The notes beneath the pieces are model-generated. The model was not told the DNA's origin. It made no database searches and saw only the letters and a program-made list of their open reading frames with translations. Positions 36,928 through 44,384 of a stretch of 64,000 bases of DNA are shown here, piece by piece. Origin of the DNA: Paenibacillus taihuensis (GTDB lineage Bacteria; Bacillota; Bacilli; Paenibacillales; Paenibacillaceae); contig NZ_QTTN01000011.1 of NCBI RefSeq assembly GCF_003386535.1, positions 62,001 to 126,000 on the forward strand. Direction: 5' to 3'. The position numbers and the translations under genes are program-made. How positions within the stretch are numbered: the first letter of the stretch is position 1; each line of letters opens with the position of its first letter.

Positions 36928-38289
36928 TTATTGCTGAGCGAGCAGCTCGTCGATCTTCGCCTGCATCTCATCCGCCACTTTCGGCAGCACTTCCGCTGGA
37001 TCCTTATAGGATTTGCCGTCTACCGGATTCACGATATCCGTATACGCTTGGCTGAACATGCCGCCAACTTCGTTCCACGTTCTGTTACGGTCATAGGATG
37101 GCGCCTTTGTCTTCAGCTTCGCTTGCTCCAGGAATACCTTCAGCAGCTCATCCTGCTCAAGTCCCTTCTCTTCCCAAACGCTTGGCATTGGAGGGCCCCA
37201 CATGAACTTCGTATCGATCGCCTGTTTGCCGACCTCAGGACTGGACAAGTACTTCATGAACTCCCAAGTCGCGTCTTTCTTCTCGCTCTTATTGTTCATG
37301 TACCAGCTGACTTCCTCTGTCCATGCGAAGTTGAGATCGCTGCCTGCGTCTTTCGGGAATGCGACTGCGCCGGCTTTGAACGTCGCTTTCTTCACATCGT
37401 TATAGCCCCACAAGAAGCCGAGGGACATGCCGATCTTGCCTGCAGAGAACGGACCTTGGTCGCCTGCGGTTTGCATCACCGAGGACGGAGCGTTAACGCC
37501 TTCCTTGGACAGAGTCTGGGCGTATTGGAACAGCTTGATCATTTGCGGGGAATCGACGAAGCCTTTGACCTTCTTGCCGTCGTCGCTCGCAACATCGCCG
37601 CCCATATTCCAGATGATCGGGTTACCCGTAATCGCGTTGAAGTCGCTCGCGAATAGGTCTGTGCCGTACACCCCTTCGTCAGGATGCGTCAGTTTCTTCG
37701 CTGCATCGTGAAAGTCGTCAAGCGTCCAATCCGGGCTCGGGTAAGGTACGCCGTATTTATCGAACAAGTCCTTGTTATAGTAGATGACCGCATTAGACAT
37801 ATCGCGTGGCAGACCGTAGTAGTGGCCGTCCGCACCTTGCAGACGAAGCGCTGTCGCCGGCTGGAAGTACTTGCTCATATCGTAATTGTCGCGCGCGATG
37901 AACTCGTCGAGCGGAGCTATGTATCCACGTTCGAACTCATCCGTAGAATACCAGCCGCCCCACATGTCAGGACCTTTGCCTGCTGCGAATGAAGCGTTCA
38001 GCTTCTCGAAGAAGCCGTCTTCCGGAATATTCGCCATTTTGACTTTAATATCAGGATGAGCCTCTTCGAATTGCTTGATCAATGTGACATAAAAATCCTG
38101 CGTCCCCGTTCCGTCCAGCTGCCAGAAATCAATCGTCGTTACTTTGTCCGGCTTGCTGGAAGTCGCGTTATTGCCGCCTGATGCATTATTGCCGCTTGCT
38201 GTATTCCCGCTGTTATTGTCTGAGCCGCAGCCTGAGAGAGCGCCGACCGTCAGAGCAGCAGCAAGAGTAATGCCTGCCCACTTTTTCAT
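36928..38289 (-). CDS. Extracellular sugar-binding lipoprotein of an ABC importer
   Basis: 453 aa. A lipoprotein signal with lipobox ALSGCGS places the lipidated Cys at about residue 21, followed by an Asn/Ser/Gly-rich linker. The body is a cluster 1 (MalE/UgpB-like) binding protein: TIDFWQLDGTGTQDFY, FNASFAAGKGPDMWGGWYSTDEF, KLTHPDEGVYGT and FMKYLSSPEVGKQAI. It delivers a mono- or oligosaccharide to the permeases at 33-35 kb. The promoter upstream has two LacI/CcpA-type sites. Confidence 0.92.
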   Translation of the reverse strand: MKKWAGITLAAALTVGALSGCGSDNNSGNTASGNNASGGNNATSSKPDKVTTIDFWQLDGTGTQDFYVTLIKQFEEAHPDIKVKMANIPEDGFFEKLNASFAAGKGPDMWGGWYSTDEFERGYIAPLDEFIARDNYDMSKYFQPATALRLQGADGHYYGLPRDMSNAVIYYNKDLFDKYGVPYPSPDWTLDDFHDAAKKLTHPDEGVYGTDLFASDFNAITGNPIIWNMGGDVASDDGKKVKGFVDSPQMIKLFQYAQTLSKEGVNAPSSVMQTAGDQGPFSAGKIGMSLGFLWGYNDVKKATFKAGAVAFPKDAGSDLNFAWTEEVSWYMNNKSEKKDATWEFMKYLSSPEVGKQAIDTKFMWGPPMPSVWEEKGLEQDELLKVFLEQAKLKTKAPSYDRNRTWNEVGGMFSQAYTDIVNPVDGKSYKDPAEVLPKVADEMQAKIDELLAQQ

Positions 38290-38344
38290 GTGAATCCTCC
38301 CTTTTCTCTATCAAGGTGTTTCGATTCGAAAAATGCCGCATGTG

Positions 38345-38406
38345 CGAAAACGTTTCGACAAGACGCAATCGCGAGTCGTAAAAGCGTTTTCATAAACCTA
38401 ATTATA
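38345..38406 (-). promoter_or_regulatory. Promoter with two LacI/CcpA-type operators before the binding-protein gene
   Basis: On the minus strand a perfect TATAAT (38406-38401) is followed by TGAAAACGCTTTTA (38392-38379; 13 of 14 against a cre-like consensus) and CGAAACGTTTTCG (38357-38345). Sites just downstream of the start point fit repression by CcpA or by the local LacI regulator. Confidence 0.6.
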
Positions 38407-38502
38407 GCGGATCAATAACCGAAATCTTGTAATATTTTGATTTCCTCATTTAAAAAGCAAAAATCCGTTCTTTGGTCTCCTCTATAGGAAAAGAGCAAAA
38501 AA

Positions 38503-38527
38503 AACGCAACCCTGATCAGGCTGCGTT
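38503..38527 (-). terminator. Terminator of the membrane-protein operon
   Basis: On the minus strand AACGCAGCCTGATCAGGGTTGCGTT forms a hairpin centred on TGATCA and is followed by a run of TTTTTT. Confidence 0.8.
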
Positions 38528-38560
38528 CGTTCTATAATGGATGCTCGTTTGTCGTAAGGC

Positions 38561-39064
38561 TCATAACCACACGGGAACGTGAAAGGCTATTATGATAAGC
38601 GTAGTAACAACAAGAGAAAACCACAACGCCTTCTTGATGCTCTTATGATGCAATTCCAAAGCGTAAAACATGGCAAAGTAGAATAAAATCGAAAAGACCA
38701 AATTCCAACCGTGATCGTAAACCATGCTGCCATATACATACCAGATGTATTCTAACGTTGAAAAACCGGCGACCCAGGCAAGGTAATACACCACTTTGGT
38801 GCTTCGTTTCGATGCTGGAAGATAACCCAGGAAAAGCATGGCTACTGAAGGAAGCAGGACAAATGTATTTAGCAGGTCCGCATTGACATGATTCATGAGG
38901 AAATCAGGGATATACACCCATAATTTATAGTCTCTGCACAGCAAATTGTACAGCAGGTTGCAGAACGACAGATACAGCATCGTTTTATAGAAGCGTTCCC
39001 ATTTCTTGATCGTCCCGGTGAAGATACAAACGGCCAAAAAAGCAAGATTGCAAGCCAATATCAT
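38561..39064 (-). CDS. CBO0543-family membrane protein
   Basis: 167 aa, five or so membrane segments (ILACNLAFLAVCIFTGTIKKWERFYKT, FVLLPSVAMLFLGYL, VVYYLAWVAGFSTLEYIWY, LVFSILFYFAMFYAL, ALWFSLVVTTLIIIAFHVPVWL). I recognise the pattern of the CBO0543 family, common in Bacilli and of unknown function. GGAGAG lies 7 nt before the ATG at 39064, making that start better than 39079. It is the last gene of a four-gene membrane-protein set. Confidence 0.75.
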   Translation of the reverse strand: MILACNLAFLAVCIFTGTIKKWERFYKTMLYLSFCNLLYNLLCRDYKLWVYIPDFLMNHVNADLLNTFVLLPSVAMLFLGYLPASKRSTKVVYYLAWVAGFSTLEYIWYVYGSMVYDHGWNLVFSILFYFAMFYALELHHKSIKKALWFSLVVTTLIIIAFHVPVWL

Positions 39065-39109
39065 TTCGGTGCTCTCCATCTCTCAGAAGTGGCCATGCGC
39101 AGGGTTCCC

Positions 39110-39220
39110 TTAATGCAGAGACACCCATGCTTCGCGAATTCGATTGCGCGGGATTGCAAACACAACAAGACCGACAGTAACTAGCCAAATCAAAACGATT
39201 ATTACATGCTCGGGAAGCAT
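39110..39220 (-). CDS. 36-residue membrane peptide, possible CBO0543 remnant
   Basis: MLPEHVIIVLIWLVTVGLVV then FAIPRNRIREAWVSLH: one membrane helix and a basic end. The start follows AAGGATG by about 8 nt. The end (RNRIREAWVS) resembles the first cytosolic stretch of CBO0543 proteins, which continue with more helices, so it is either a genuine small protein or the 5' piece of a broken paralogue. It lies between the CBO0543 gene and the 155-aa protein. Confidence 0.45.
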   Translation of the reverse strand: MLPEHVIIVLIWLVTVGLVVFAIPRNRIREAWVSLH

Positions 39221-39238
39221 CGTTACTCATCCTTATTG

Positions 39239-39706
39239 TTAATTTGATTCGATCCGGGCTAGTCCAAAAGCAAAGTGGTGCCATAGAATACTCTCCACCG
39301 TGTCGCTTTGTTCTTCTTTGCACTCCACGATGAGGATGACCTCAGAGTTCTTCCCTCTCAATAAATGCTGTTGCTTCTTAACGACTTTGTAGTAAAACAA
39401 ATCAATAAGAAGGCCTAACAGGAACCCTCCGCCAGTCCCAATCAGTCCCCAATAGATGGGACCCCATGCTAATCGGAACCCGACGCTCGCTCCAACAACG
39501 GCAAATGCGGTTGCCAATGCAGCCCCTGTGCCGAGAAGCGAAATACCGTCTTCACTGTGGATGGTGTCAAATAATCTTCTTTCCGCTGCGCGGTTCGTTA
39601 GCGGAACTGCAAATATGTTTTCTTTGCTGACGCCATTTTTCTCCAATGAACTGATGGCCAGTTCCAGGCTTGCCGAATGCTCGAAGGTTGCGAAAATTTG
39701 CACCAT
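39239..39706 (-). CDS. Hypothetical membrane protein with glycine-rich hairpin
   Basis: 155 aa. An N-terminal soluble ferredoxin-like stretch (MVQIFATFEHSASLELAISS) is followed by two glycine-rich membrane segments (GTGAALATAFAVVGASVGFRL and YWGLIGTGGGFLLGLLIDLFYY) and a soluble tail (EVILIVECKEEQSDTVESILWHH). The layout resembles general-stress proteins that carry a glycine-zipper hairpin, but I do not recognise the family. It starts 5 bp after the stop of the upstream gene, so the two are co-transcribed. Confidence 0.7.
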   Translation of the reverse strand: MVQIFATFEHSASLELAISSLEKNGVSKENIFAVPLTNRAAERRLFDTIHSEDGISLLGTGAALATAFAVVGASVGFRLAWGPIYWGLIGTGGGFLLGLLIDLFYYKVVKKQQHLLRGKNSEVILIVECKEEQSDTVESILWHHFAFGLARIESN

Positions 39707-39711
39707 GTCGT

Positions 39712-40503
39712 CTAGCTCACCACTTTGCCCTTCTTGATCTTAAATTCCGGGGACTGAAATTTTTTGATGAGGAAATTTCTTTGCTCCCACTCATATAACT
39801 TGTTGTTTTCGACTGTATTGATATACGAATCGTATACAGCAAATCCCCACATGGAGGGCATATACATCAGCCATTGCTTATCAAGTACGGATGTGGATTT
39901 AGTTATATCCCCATCGAATAAGTAATGAACAGCAACGAGCGTCTTTGAGAAGTATAAGAATACGATGGTCCAGATCAGCGAGAAGAAAGCCGTTAATAAG
40001 CGGTGTATGTGCAATTGCCCAAGCCCTGGCATAAACGTTGACCAAAGTACCGACATGATCGGCACACGCTTATCTAAGTAATTGATTTCAAGCGCTCCAA
40101 TTGTATAGGAGTTGATGGGCGCATCTTCTCGTTCAGCCAATAAAGATACCTTGTTCATATCCACGCAGGTTCGATAACTATCCCAGATGCCAAATAAGTA
40201 AACGGGGATATACATTAACATCCATCTAGGTTCTATAACTTGTTTGGCCGAGCCAATTTCTCCGCAAAAGGAATAAACCATAGCTACGTTGATTTTGGCA
40301 TTGTAATTGACAATGACTTCCCACACAAACAGCACCAGCCCGCGTAAATACTTACTTAGAATCAGATGACCGAAGCCTGGGAAAGCAGCTGACCACCAAG
40401 CGATGATGTAAGGATTTCGCAAGTGCAATTGGGTCGTGCCAGCGATGCTGACATGGGCCTTGTAGCGTCGAAATTTGTTTTCGTTATTCCGGAGGTTATC
40501 CAT
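39712..40503 (-). CDS. Hypothetical polytopic membrane protein with an internal duplication
   Basis: 263 aa. Two similar halves are visible: AAFPGFGHLILSKYLRGLVLFVWE at about residue 40 and TFMPGLGQLHIHRLLTAFFSLIW at about 160. Each has a PGxG turn before a helix, and each is followed by WMLMYIPVYLFGIWDSYRTC or WLMYMPSMWGFAVYDSYINT. I do not recognise it as a named family. It resembles the small TM2-type duplicated membrane proteins. The ATG at 40503 (or TTG 40506) follows GGGAGG. It is first in the 38.5-40.5 kb operon and divergent from fabH. Confidence 0.7.
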   Translation of the reverse strand: MDNLRNNENKFRRYKAHVSIAGTTQLHLRNPYIIAWWSAAFPGFGHLILSKYLRGLVLFVWEVIVNYNAKINVAMVYSFCGEIGSAKQVIEPRWMLMYIPVYLFGIWDSYRTCVDMNKVSLLAEREDAPINSYTIGALEINYLDKRVPIMSVLWSTFMPGLGQLHIHRLLTAFFSLIWTIVFLYFSKTLVAVHYLFDGDITKSTSVLDKQWLMYMPSMWGFAVYDSYINTVENNKLYEWEQRNFLIKKFQSPEFKIKKGKVVS

Positions 40504-40671
40504 CAAGCTTGGCCTCCCTTACGTTTGAATTGGCAATTTTAGGTTTCCGCTCTGGTATGTAAATTATTCTAGAGAAAGCCATCCTACTGGAATCCTAGGA
40601 TAATTTAGCAGTACGGAAACATAATAAAATTTAAGCAACTCTATGCCGACACTCACTCTTCTCTAATTTTC

Positions 40672-40700
40672 TTGACATCAAGCATAAAATTAAGTACGCT
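40672..40700 (+). promoter_or_regulatory. Promoter of fabH
   Basis: Perfect -35 TTGACA (40672-40677), 17-bp spacer and a poor -10 TACGCT (40695-40700); a TATAAG also overlaps at 40700. The FapR box begins 9 bp after it. Confidence 0.6.
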
Positions 40701-40709
40701 ATAAGAAAA

Positions 40710-40726
40710 TTAGTACTTGGTACTAA
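40710..40726 (+). promoter_or_regulatory. FapR operator
   Basis: TTAGTACTTGGTACTAA matches the known FapR palindrome (TTAGTACCWRGTACTAA type) almost perfectly. FapR represses fatty-acid and phospholipid genes and is released by malonyl-CoA. The box sits between the promoter and the fabH start. Confidence 0.85.
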
Positions 40727-40753
40727 CACTAGATACTAAGGAGTTGATTTTCC

Positions 40754-41746
40754 ATGCCGCACTCCTCTCTGCGATCTCATACTGCAATTACTGCCTTTGG
40801 CACTTTTGTGCCTGAACGCGTGCTGACGAATCATGATTTGGAGAAAATGGTGGATACGTCCGACGAATGGATCTTTCAACGAACGGGAATCAAAGAACGC
40901 CGCATAGCCGCAGACGATGAGTTCTGCAGCGATATGTGCTTCGGCGCTGTCCGCGATTTGCAGCTGCGCTATGGCGTTGTACTTGAAGACGTCGACTACA
41001 TTATTGTCGCTACGACGACACCGGACACCTTCTTCCCGAGCATGTCGGCTCGGGTGCAAGCTGAATTCGGCATCCCATCCTGCGGCGCTGTCGACATTCA
41101 AGCTGCATGCGCGGGCTTCGTTGCTGCGCTCCAAATGGCGAACGGCCTTCTGCTCTCCGGCGTTTATCATAAAATATTAGTCATCGGCGCGGAGACGCTG
41201 TCCAAAGCGACCGATTATACAGACCGCACCACCTGCATCCTGTTCGGAGACGGTGCCGGAGCGGCGCTGCTGGAGCGGGTTGACGAAGGCGCTTTTCTCG
41301 CTTCGTACTCCGCAACAAACGGCGAAGACGGACGGCATCTGTACCGTTCCAGCCTCGCATCTACAATCAATGGTCAACCGATTCAAGGGAACGGGCTGAT
41401 CGTGCAAAATGGCCGTGAAGTGTACAAGTGGGCGGTTACCACTGTGCCGAAGGGCATCAAGACGCTGCTCGAGGAGAATAGCTACTCGGTCGAGGAGATC
41501 GACTGGTTCGTGCCGCACAGCGCGAACATGCGGATCGTGGAATCGATCTGCGAGCGCACCGGCATTCCGCTCGAGCGTACGATAACGAGTATGGCGCAGT
41601 ATGGCAATACATCTGCGGCTTCCATTCCGTTGGCGCTGGATCTCGCAATCAAGGACGGACGGATCGCTTCCGGCGATACGATCCTGCTGTACGGCTTCGG
41701 CGGCGGCTTGACCGAATCGGCGCTGCTGCTTAAATGGACGCTGTAA
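40754..41746 (+). CDS. fabH: Beta-ketoacyl-ACP synthase III
   Basis: 330 aa. The Cys-His-Asn triad is visible: C119 in DIQAACAGFVAAL, H255 in WFVPHSANMR and N285 in QYGNTSAAS. It condenses acyl-CoA with malonyl-ACP to start fatty-acid synthesis. The ATG follows AAGGAG at 10 nt. It stands alone without fabF, so it may be a second fabH; Bacilli often have two (fabHA, fabHB). The FapR box upstream shows that it belongs to the fatty-acid regulon. A terminator follows. Confidence 0.93.
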   Translation: MPHSSLRSHTAITAFGTFVPERVLTNHDLEKMVDTSDEWIFQRTGIKERRIAADDEFCSDMCFGAVRDLQLRYGVVLEDVDYIIVATTTPDTFFPSMSARVQAEFGIPSCGAVDIQAACAGFVAALQMANGLLLSGVYHKILVIGAETLSKATDYTDRTTCILFGDGAGAALLERVDEGAFLASYSATNGEDGRHLYRSSLASTINGQPIQGNGLIVQNGREVYKWAVTTVPKGIKTLLEENSYSVEEIDWFVPHSANMRIVESICERTGIPLERTITSMAQYGNTSAASIPLALDLAIKDGRIASGDTILLYGFGGGLTESALLLKWTL

Positions 41747-41758
41747 CTTAGGCGTATG

Positions 41759-41804
41759 AACAGTCCCTTTTGACGAGCTTTTTACGAGCTTTTGAGGGAC
41801 TGTT
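41759..41804 (+). terminator. Terminator of fabH
   Basis: AACAGTCCCT pairs with AGGGACTGTT across a 26-nt loop and is followed by TTGTTTTATTTTG. Confidence 0.75.
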
Positions 41805-41891
41805 TTGTTTTATTTTGTCGATTGGGGCCAAACAAAGTATACTAGTAGTAATGCGTTTACAAGTTTAATAGAAAGTGAAGGTAGCCCCGCT

Positions 41892-42818
41892 ATGGACGAT
41901 ATGAAACAAGCCTATGAATTGCTCGGCCTGACTGAAGGTGCATCGAAGGAAGAAGTGGAAAAACGGTATTTTATATTGCTCCGGCGCGACCGCTCGAACA
42001 AGCAGCGCGAAGCAGGTGAGCAGGAAGATTCGAGTTCGCCCAGCTTGGAAGAGATCAATCGCGCGTACCGGCTTATCCTTGGCCATGAGGACGAGAAGAC
42101 GATGGAGAAGTACAACGAGGCGTCTTACGGCAAATATAAAAAGATGGGACCGACGGTCCAGAAGATCGACCATTTCTTCAGCTATTATAAGTTCCATGTT
42201 CTCGGCGTCATTGTATTAATCGCTGCTGTGATCTATGGGATTAACGCCTATAACAATCACCGTCAGGAACAAGCTGAGCTCGCGAAGCTGCCGCCAGTGG
42301 ATGTGAGCGTGTCTTTCTTCGGGGAATATTTCAGCGCGGATGGCACGTATCCGATGTCCGACCTGAAGCCCCTTGAGTCGAAGTTCGTGTCGCAGTTCCC
42401 GCAGTGGAAGCGGGTAGTCGCTTACTTCACTTACGTCCCTCAAGAGATGAAGAGCGAACAAGACTCCGCTTTGATGCAAAAGAGTATTATCGACCTGATG
42501 ATGAACAAAGCCGATGTGTACATTATGGATAAACCGAATTTCATCAAGCTGGCGCAGGACGGCTCGCTGCTTCCGCTGGACGGCGATGATGCCAGCAAAG
42601 TGAGCTTCACCTTCAAGCCGGAATCGGCGCTGAAGACCGTAACGCAGGACGATCCGACGCAGCATGTCTACGGCGTCGACATCTCAGGCAGCCCGCTGCT
42701 CAAAGACTTGCCGGTTATCGGCAAAGAATACATCGCCGGCATCCGCATCAACGGCGCGCACCATGACAATGCGTTCACGTTTATCCAGAAGTATGAAGAT
42801 AGTGCGAACGCGAAATAG
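41892..42818 (+). CDS. Membrane protein with N-terminal J-domain
   Basis: 308 aa. Residues 1-75 form a J-domain-like helical hairpin (MKQAYELLGLTEGASKEEVE to IDHFF), but the HPD loop that contacts DnaK reads RRDRSNKQ, so the Hsp70-stimulating motif is not canonical. One membrane helix follows (KFHVLGVIVLIAAVIYGINAY, about 98-118), then an extracytoplasmic domain of about 190 residues with conserved MDKPNFIKLAQDGSLLPLD. Function unknown. The ATG at 41892 follows AAGG weakly; the longer frame to 41805 is not supported. Confidence 0.72.
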   Translation: MDDMKQAYELLGLTEGASKEEVEKRYFILLRRDRSNKQREAGEQEDSSSPSLEEINRAYRLILGHEDEKTMEKYNEASYGKYKKMGPTVQKIDHFFSYYKFHVLGVIVLIAAVIYGINAYNNHRQEQAELAKLPPVDVSVSFFGEYFSADGTYPMSDLKPLESKFVSQFPQWKRVVAYFTYVPQEMKSEQDSALMQKSIIDLMMNKADVYIMDKPNFIKLAQDGSLLPLDGDDASKVSFTFKPESALKTVTQDDPTQHVYGVDISGSPLLKDLPVIGKEYIAGIRINGAHHDNAFTFIQKYEDSANAK

Positions 42819-42838
42819 TTAGCGCGTGATGCGCGAAG

Positions 42839-42875
42839 AAAACCTCTACCGCTTGGGCGGCGGAGGTTTTTTTTG
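42839..42875 (+). terminator. Terminator of the J-domain gene
   Basis: AACCTCTACCGC / GCGGCGGAGGTT stem (two mismatches) with a TTGG loop, followed by TTTTTTGTG. Confidence 0.8.
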
Positions 42876-42940
42876 TGTTTGGTTAGTTGGAGGAGGTGGA
42901 TGTGGGGAGGGATGTTAGTGGAATTGGGATACTTTCGGCA

Positions 42941-43210
42941 AATGTAGATACCTGGAGTACTCTCTTTGGTGGTTTCGAGGCAATTTCGGCGAATGTAGAT
43001 ACCTGGAGTACTCTCTTTGGTGGTTTCGAGGCAATTTCGGCGAATGTAGATACCTGGAGTACTCTCTTTGGTGGTTTCGAAGCAATTTCGGCAAATGTAG
43101 ATACCTGGAGTACTCTCTCTGGTGGTTTCGAGGCAATTTCGGCGAATGTAGATACCTGGAGTACTCTCTTTGGTGGAATTGAGATACTTTCGGCGAATGT
43201 AGATACCTAA
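42941..43210. repeat. 51-bp tandem repeat, 5 full copies plus a partial
   Basis: Copies start at 42941, 42992, 43043, 43094, 43145 and partly at 43196. Each has AATGTAGATACCTGGAGTAC followed by TCTCTTTGGTGG. The 51-bp period keeps both strands open: plus 107 codons with the 17-residue unit SANVDTWSTLFGGFEAI, minus 106 codons. The plus frame could start at a TTG at 42887 within a GGAGGAGG tract. Coding is not shown, and I treat it as a non-coding array. Confidence 0.9.
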
Positions 43211-43235
43211 GGGATACTTTTCCCGCCATTCCCAC

Positions 43236-43566
43236 CTATGTAGCTGGTCTGCTGGACTTCTTTTCCCAAACTCACCATTTCCACCTTCGTCCTTCGTCCT
43301 TCCGCCGTCCTCCCCCGCCCCTCCTCCTACACGCCACGCTCCCCACTACCTAGGCGCCTGCACCACTGGCCTCTGCTAGAGCATTAACCCAAGCGTCGCC
43401 AAGCCGCTATGCCGCTGATATCGTTAACATTTTGGTCGCCCTGAGGCTCCGTCCCTATGGCTACTAATACTTGCAAAATAGTCTATGACCTAAGAACACT
43501 GCTGTGTCTGCATCCGCCCTGTCCCCATATAGTGAAGATAGATAAACTCCTCCGAGGTGAACGGCT
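43236..43566. other. Spacer without recognisable gene, partly pyrimidine-rich
   Basis: About 330 bp. Positions 43260-43350 are strongly C/T-biased on the plus strand. No open frame with an SD and no repeat was found. A GAGGTGAA SD for the dead glycosyltransferase lies at its right end. Confidence 0.7.
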
Positions 43567-44280
43567 ATGCTGCCTAAAGTGTCTATCATTATCCCGTTCT
43601 ACAACGATCCCTACGTCGATCAAGCGATCGTCAGCGCACTCTATCAGACCTACCCGAACGTGGAGATTATCGTTGTAGACGACGGTTCAACGAAGCACCA
43701 GGATGTGATTGCACCATACCGCTCCCGCATCATTTATCTGGGCAAGGCGAACGGCGGTACGGGCAGCGCACTCAACTATGGGATCAAAATGGCTACAGGC
43801 AAGTATGTCGCATGACTAAGCTCTGACGATCGGTTCCTCCCGAACAAAGTGGAGAATCAAGTGGCGTACATGGAGCGGACCGGAGCGCGTATCTGCCCGG
43901 ACTATCATGTCATTAACGAGTACGGCACGATCACGCAGCATGCTGCAGCAATTAAGTTTCCATCGGCAAAAGCATTCATCAACGGCATTCGCCACGGCTG
44001 TCCCGTCAACGGCTGCACGGTCATGATGACTTAAGAGCTGTTTGGGGCAGTTGGCGGCTTCAACGAAGCGCTGCCATATACGCATGATTACGATCTATGG
44101 ATTCGCGTGCTGCTGTCGCGGGTTGACTTTCACTACCTGAACGAAGTGCTGACTGTCTACCGCCGCCATCAGCAGATGGGAACCGTCCGCAACTTCAACA
44201 CCGTCATGCAAGAAGCGAATATGGTTAATGCCACGTATGCCGGGCTGCTCGACTCGTTGCTCGCACAGCTCCCGGGATAA
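43567..44280 (+). pseudogene. Glycosyltransferase family 2, interrupted by two stop codons
   Basis: The 237-codon frame encodes a GT-A fold: KVSIIIPFYNDPYVDQAI, EIIVVDDGS (DDG motif), the DxD-like SSDDRFLPNK, ALPYTHDYDLWIRVL and the C-terminal TVYRRHQQMG. It is broken by TGA at 43813 (where Trp fits, GKYVA-stop-LSSDD) and TAA at 44032 (VMMT-stop-ELFG). Both are single-base changes in an otherwise intact frame, so the decay is recent. A good SD and a terminator remain. The acceptor and sugar are unknown. Confidence 0.85.
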
Positions 44281-44383
44281 AACAACAAGCCTGCTGGCTC
44301 CTATTGAACTGTGACCCGCAAGATGGACACTTTGAAAAAAGTGTGCGGGTCACAGTTCATATGGGCCTGGCAGGCTTGTTGTT
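44281..44383. terminator. Bidirectional terminator split by a 55-bp insert
   Basis: Outer arms AACAACAAGCCTGC (44281-44294) and GCAGGCTTGTTGTT (44370-44383) pair perfectly for 14 bp, with T-runs on both sides, between convergent GT2 and amj. The loop now contains the miniature element at 44305-44359. Confidence 0.7.
44305..44359. mobile_element. Miniature palindromic element with IS3/IS150-like ends
   Basis: 55 bp bounded by 16-bp perfect inverted repeats TGAACTGTGACCCGCA. The inside reads AGATGGACACTTT..., like the start of IS150-group termini (TG-ACTG--CCC---TTGGACA). It is flanked by a 3-bp direct repeat TAT (44302-44304 and 44360-44362), the target-duplication size of the group. It carries no transposase gene and could only move with one supplied elsewhere. 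Confidence 0.55.
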
Positions 44384-44384
44384 T

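Noticed and set aside
42887-43235. Overlapping open frames (plus 107 codons, minus 106 codons) through the 51-bp array as real genes
   Set aside because: A period divisible by three keeps frames open by chance. No clear start with spaced SD and no family resemblance were seen.
43813-43815. TGA in the glycosyltransferase as selenocysteine or recoded Trp
   Set aside because: No SECIS-like hairpin lies directly after it, and a second stop (TAA at 44032) cannot be recoded the same way.
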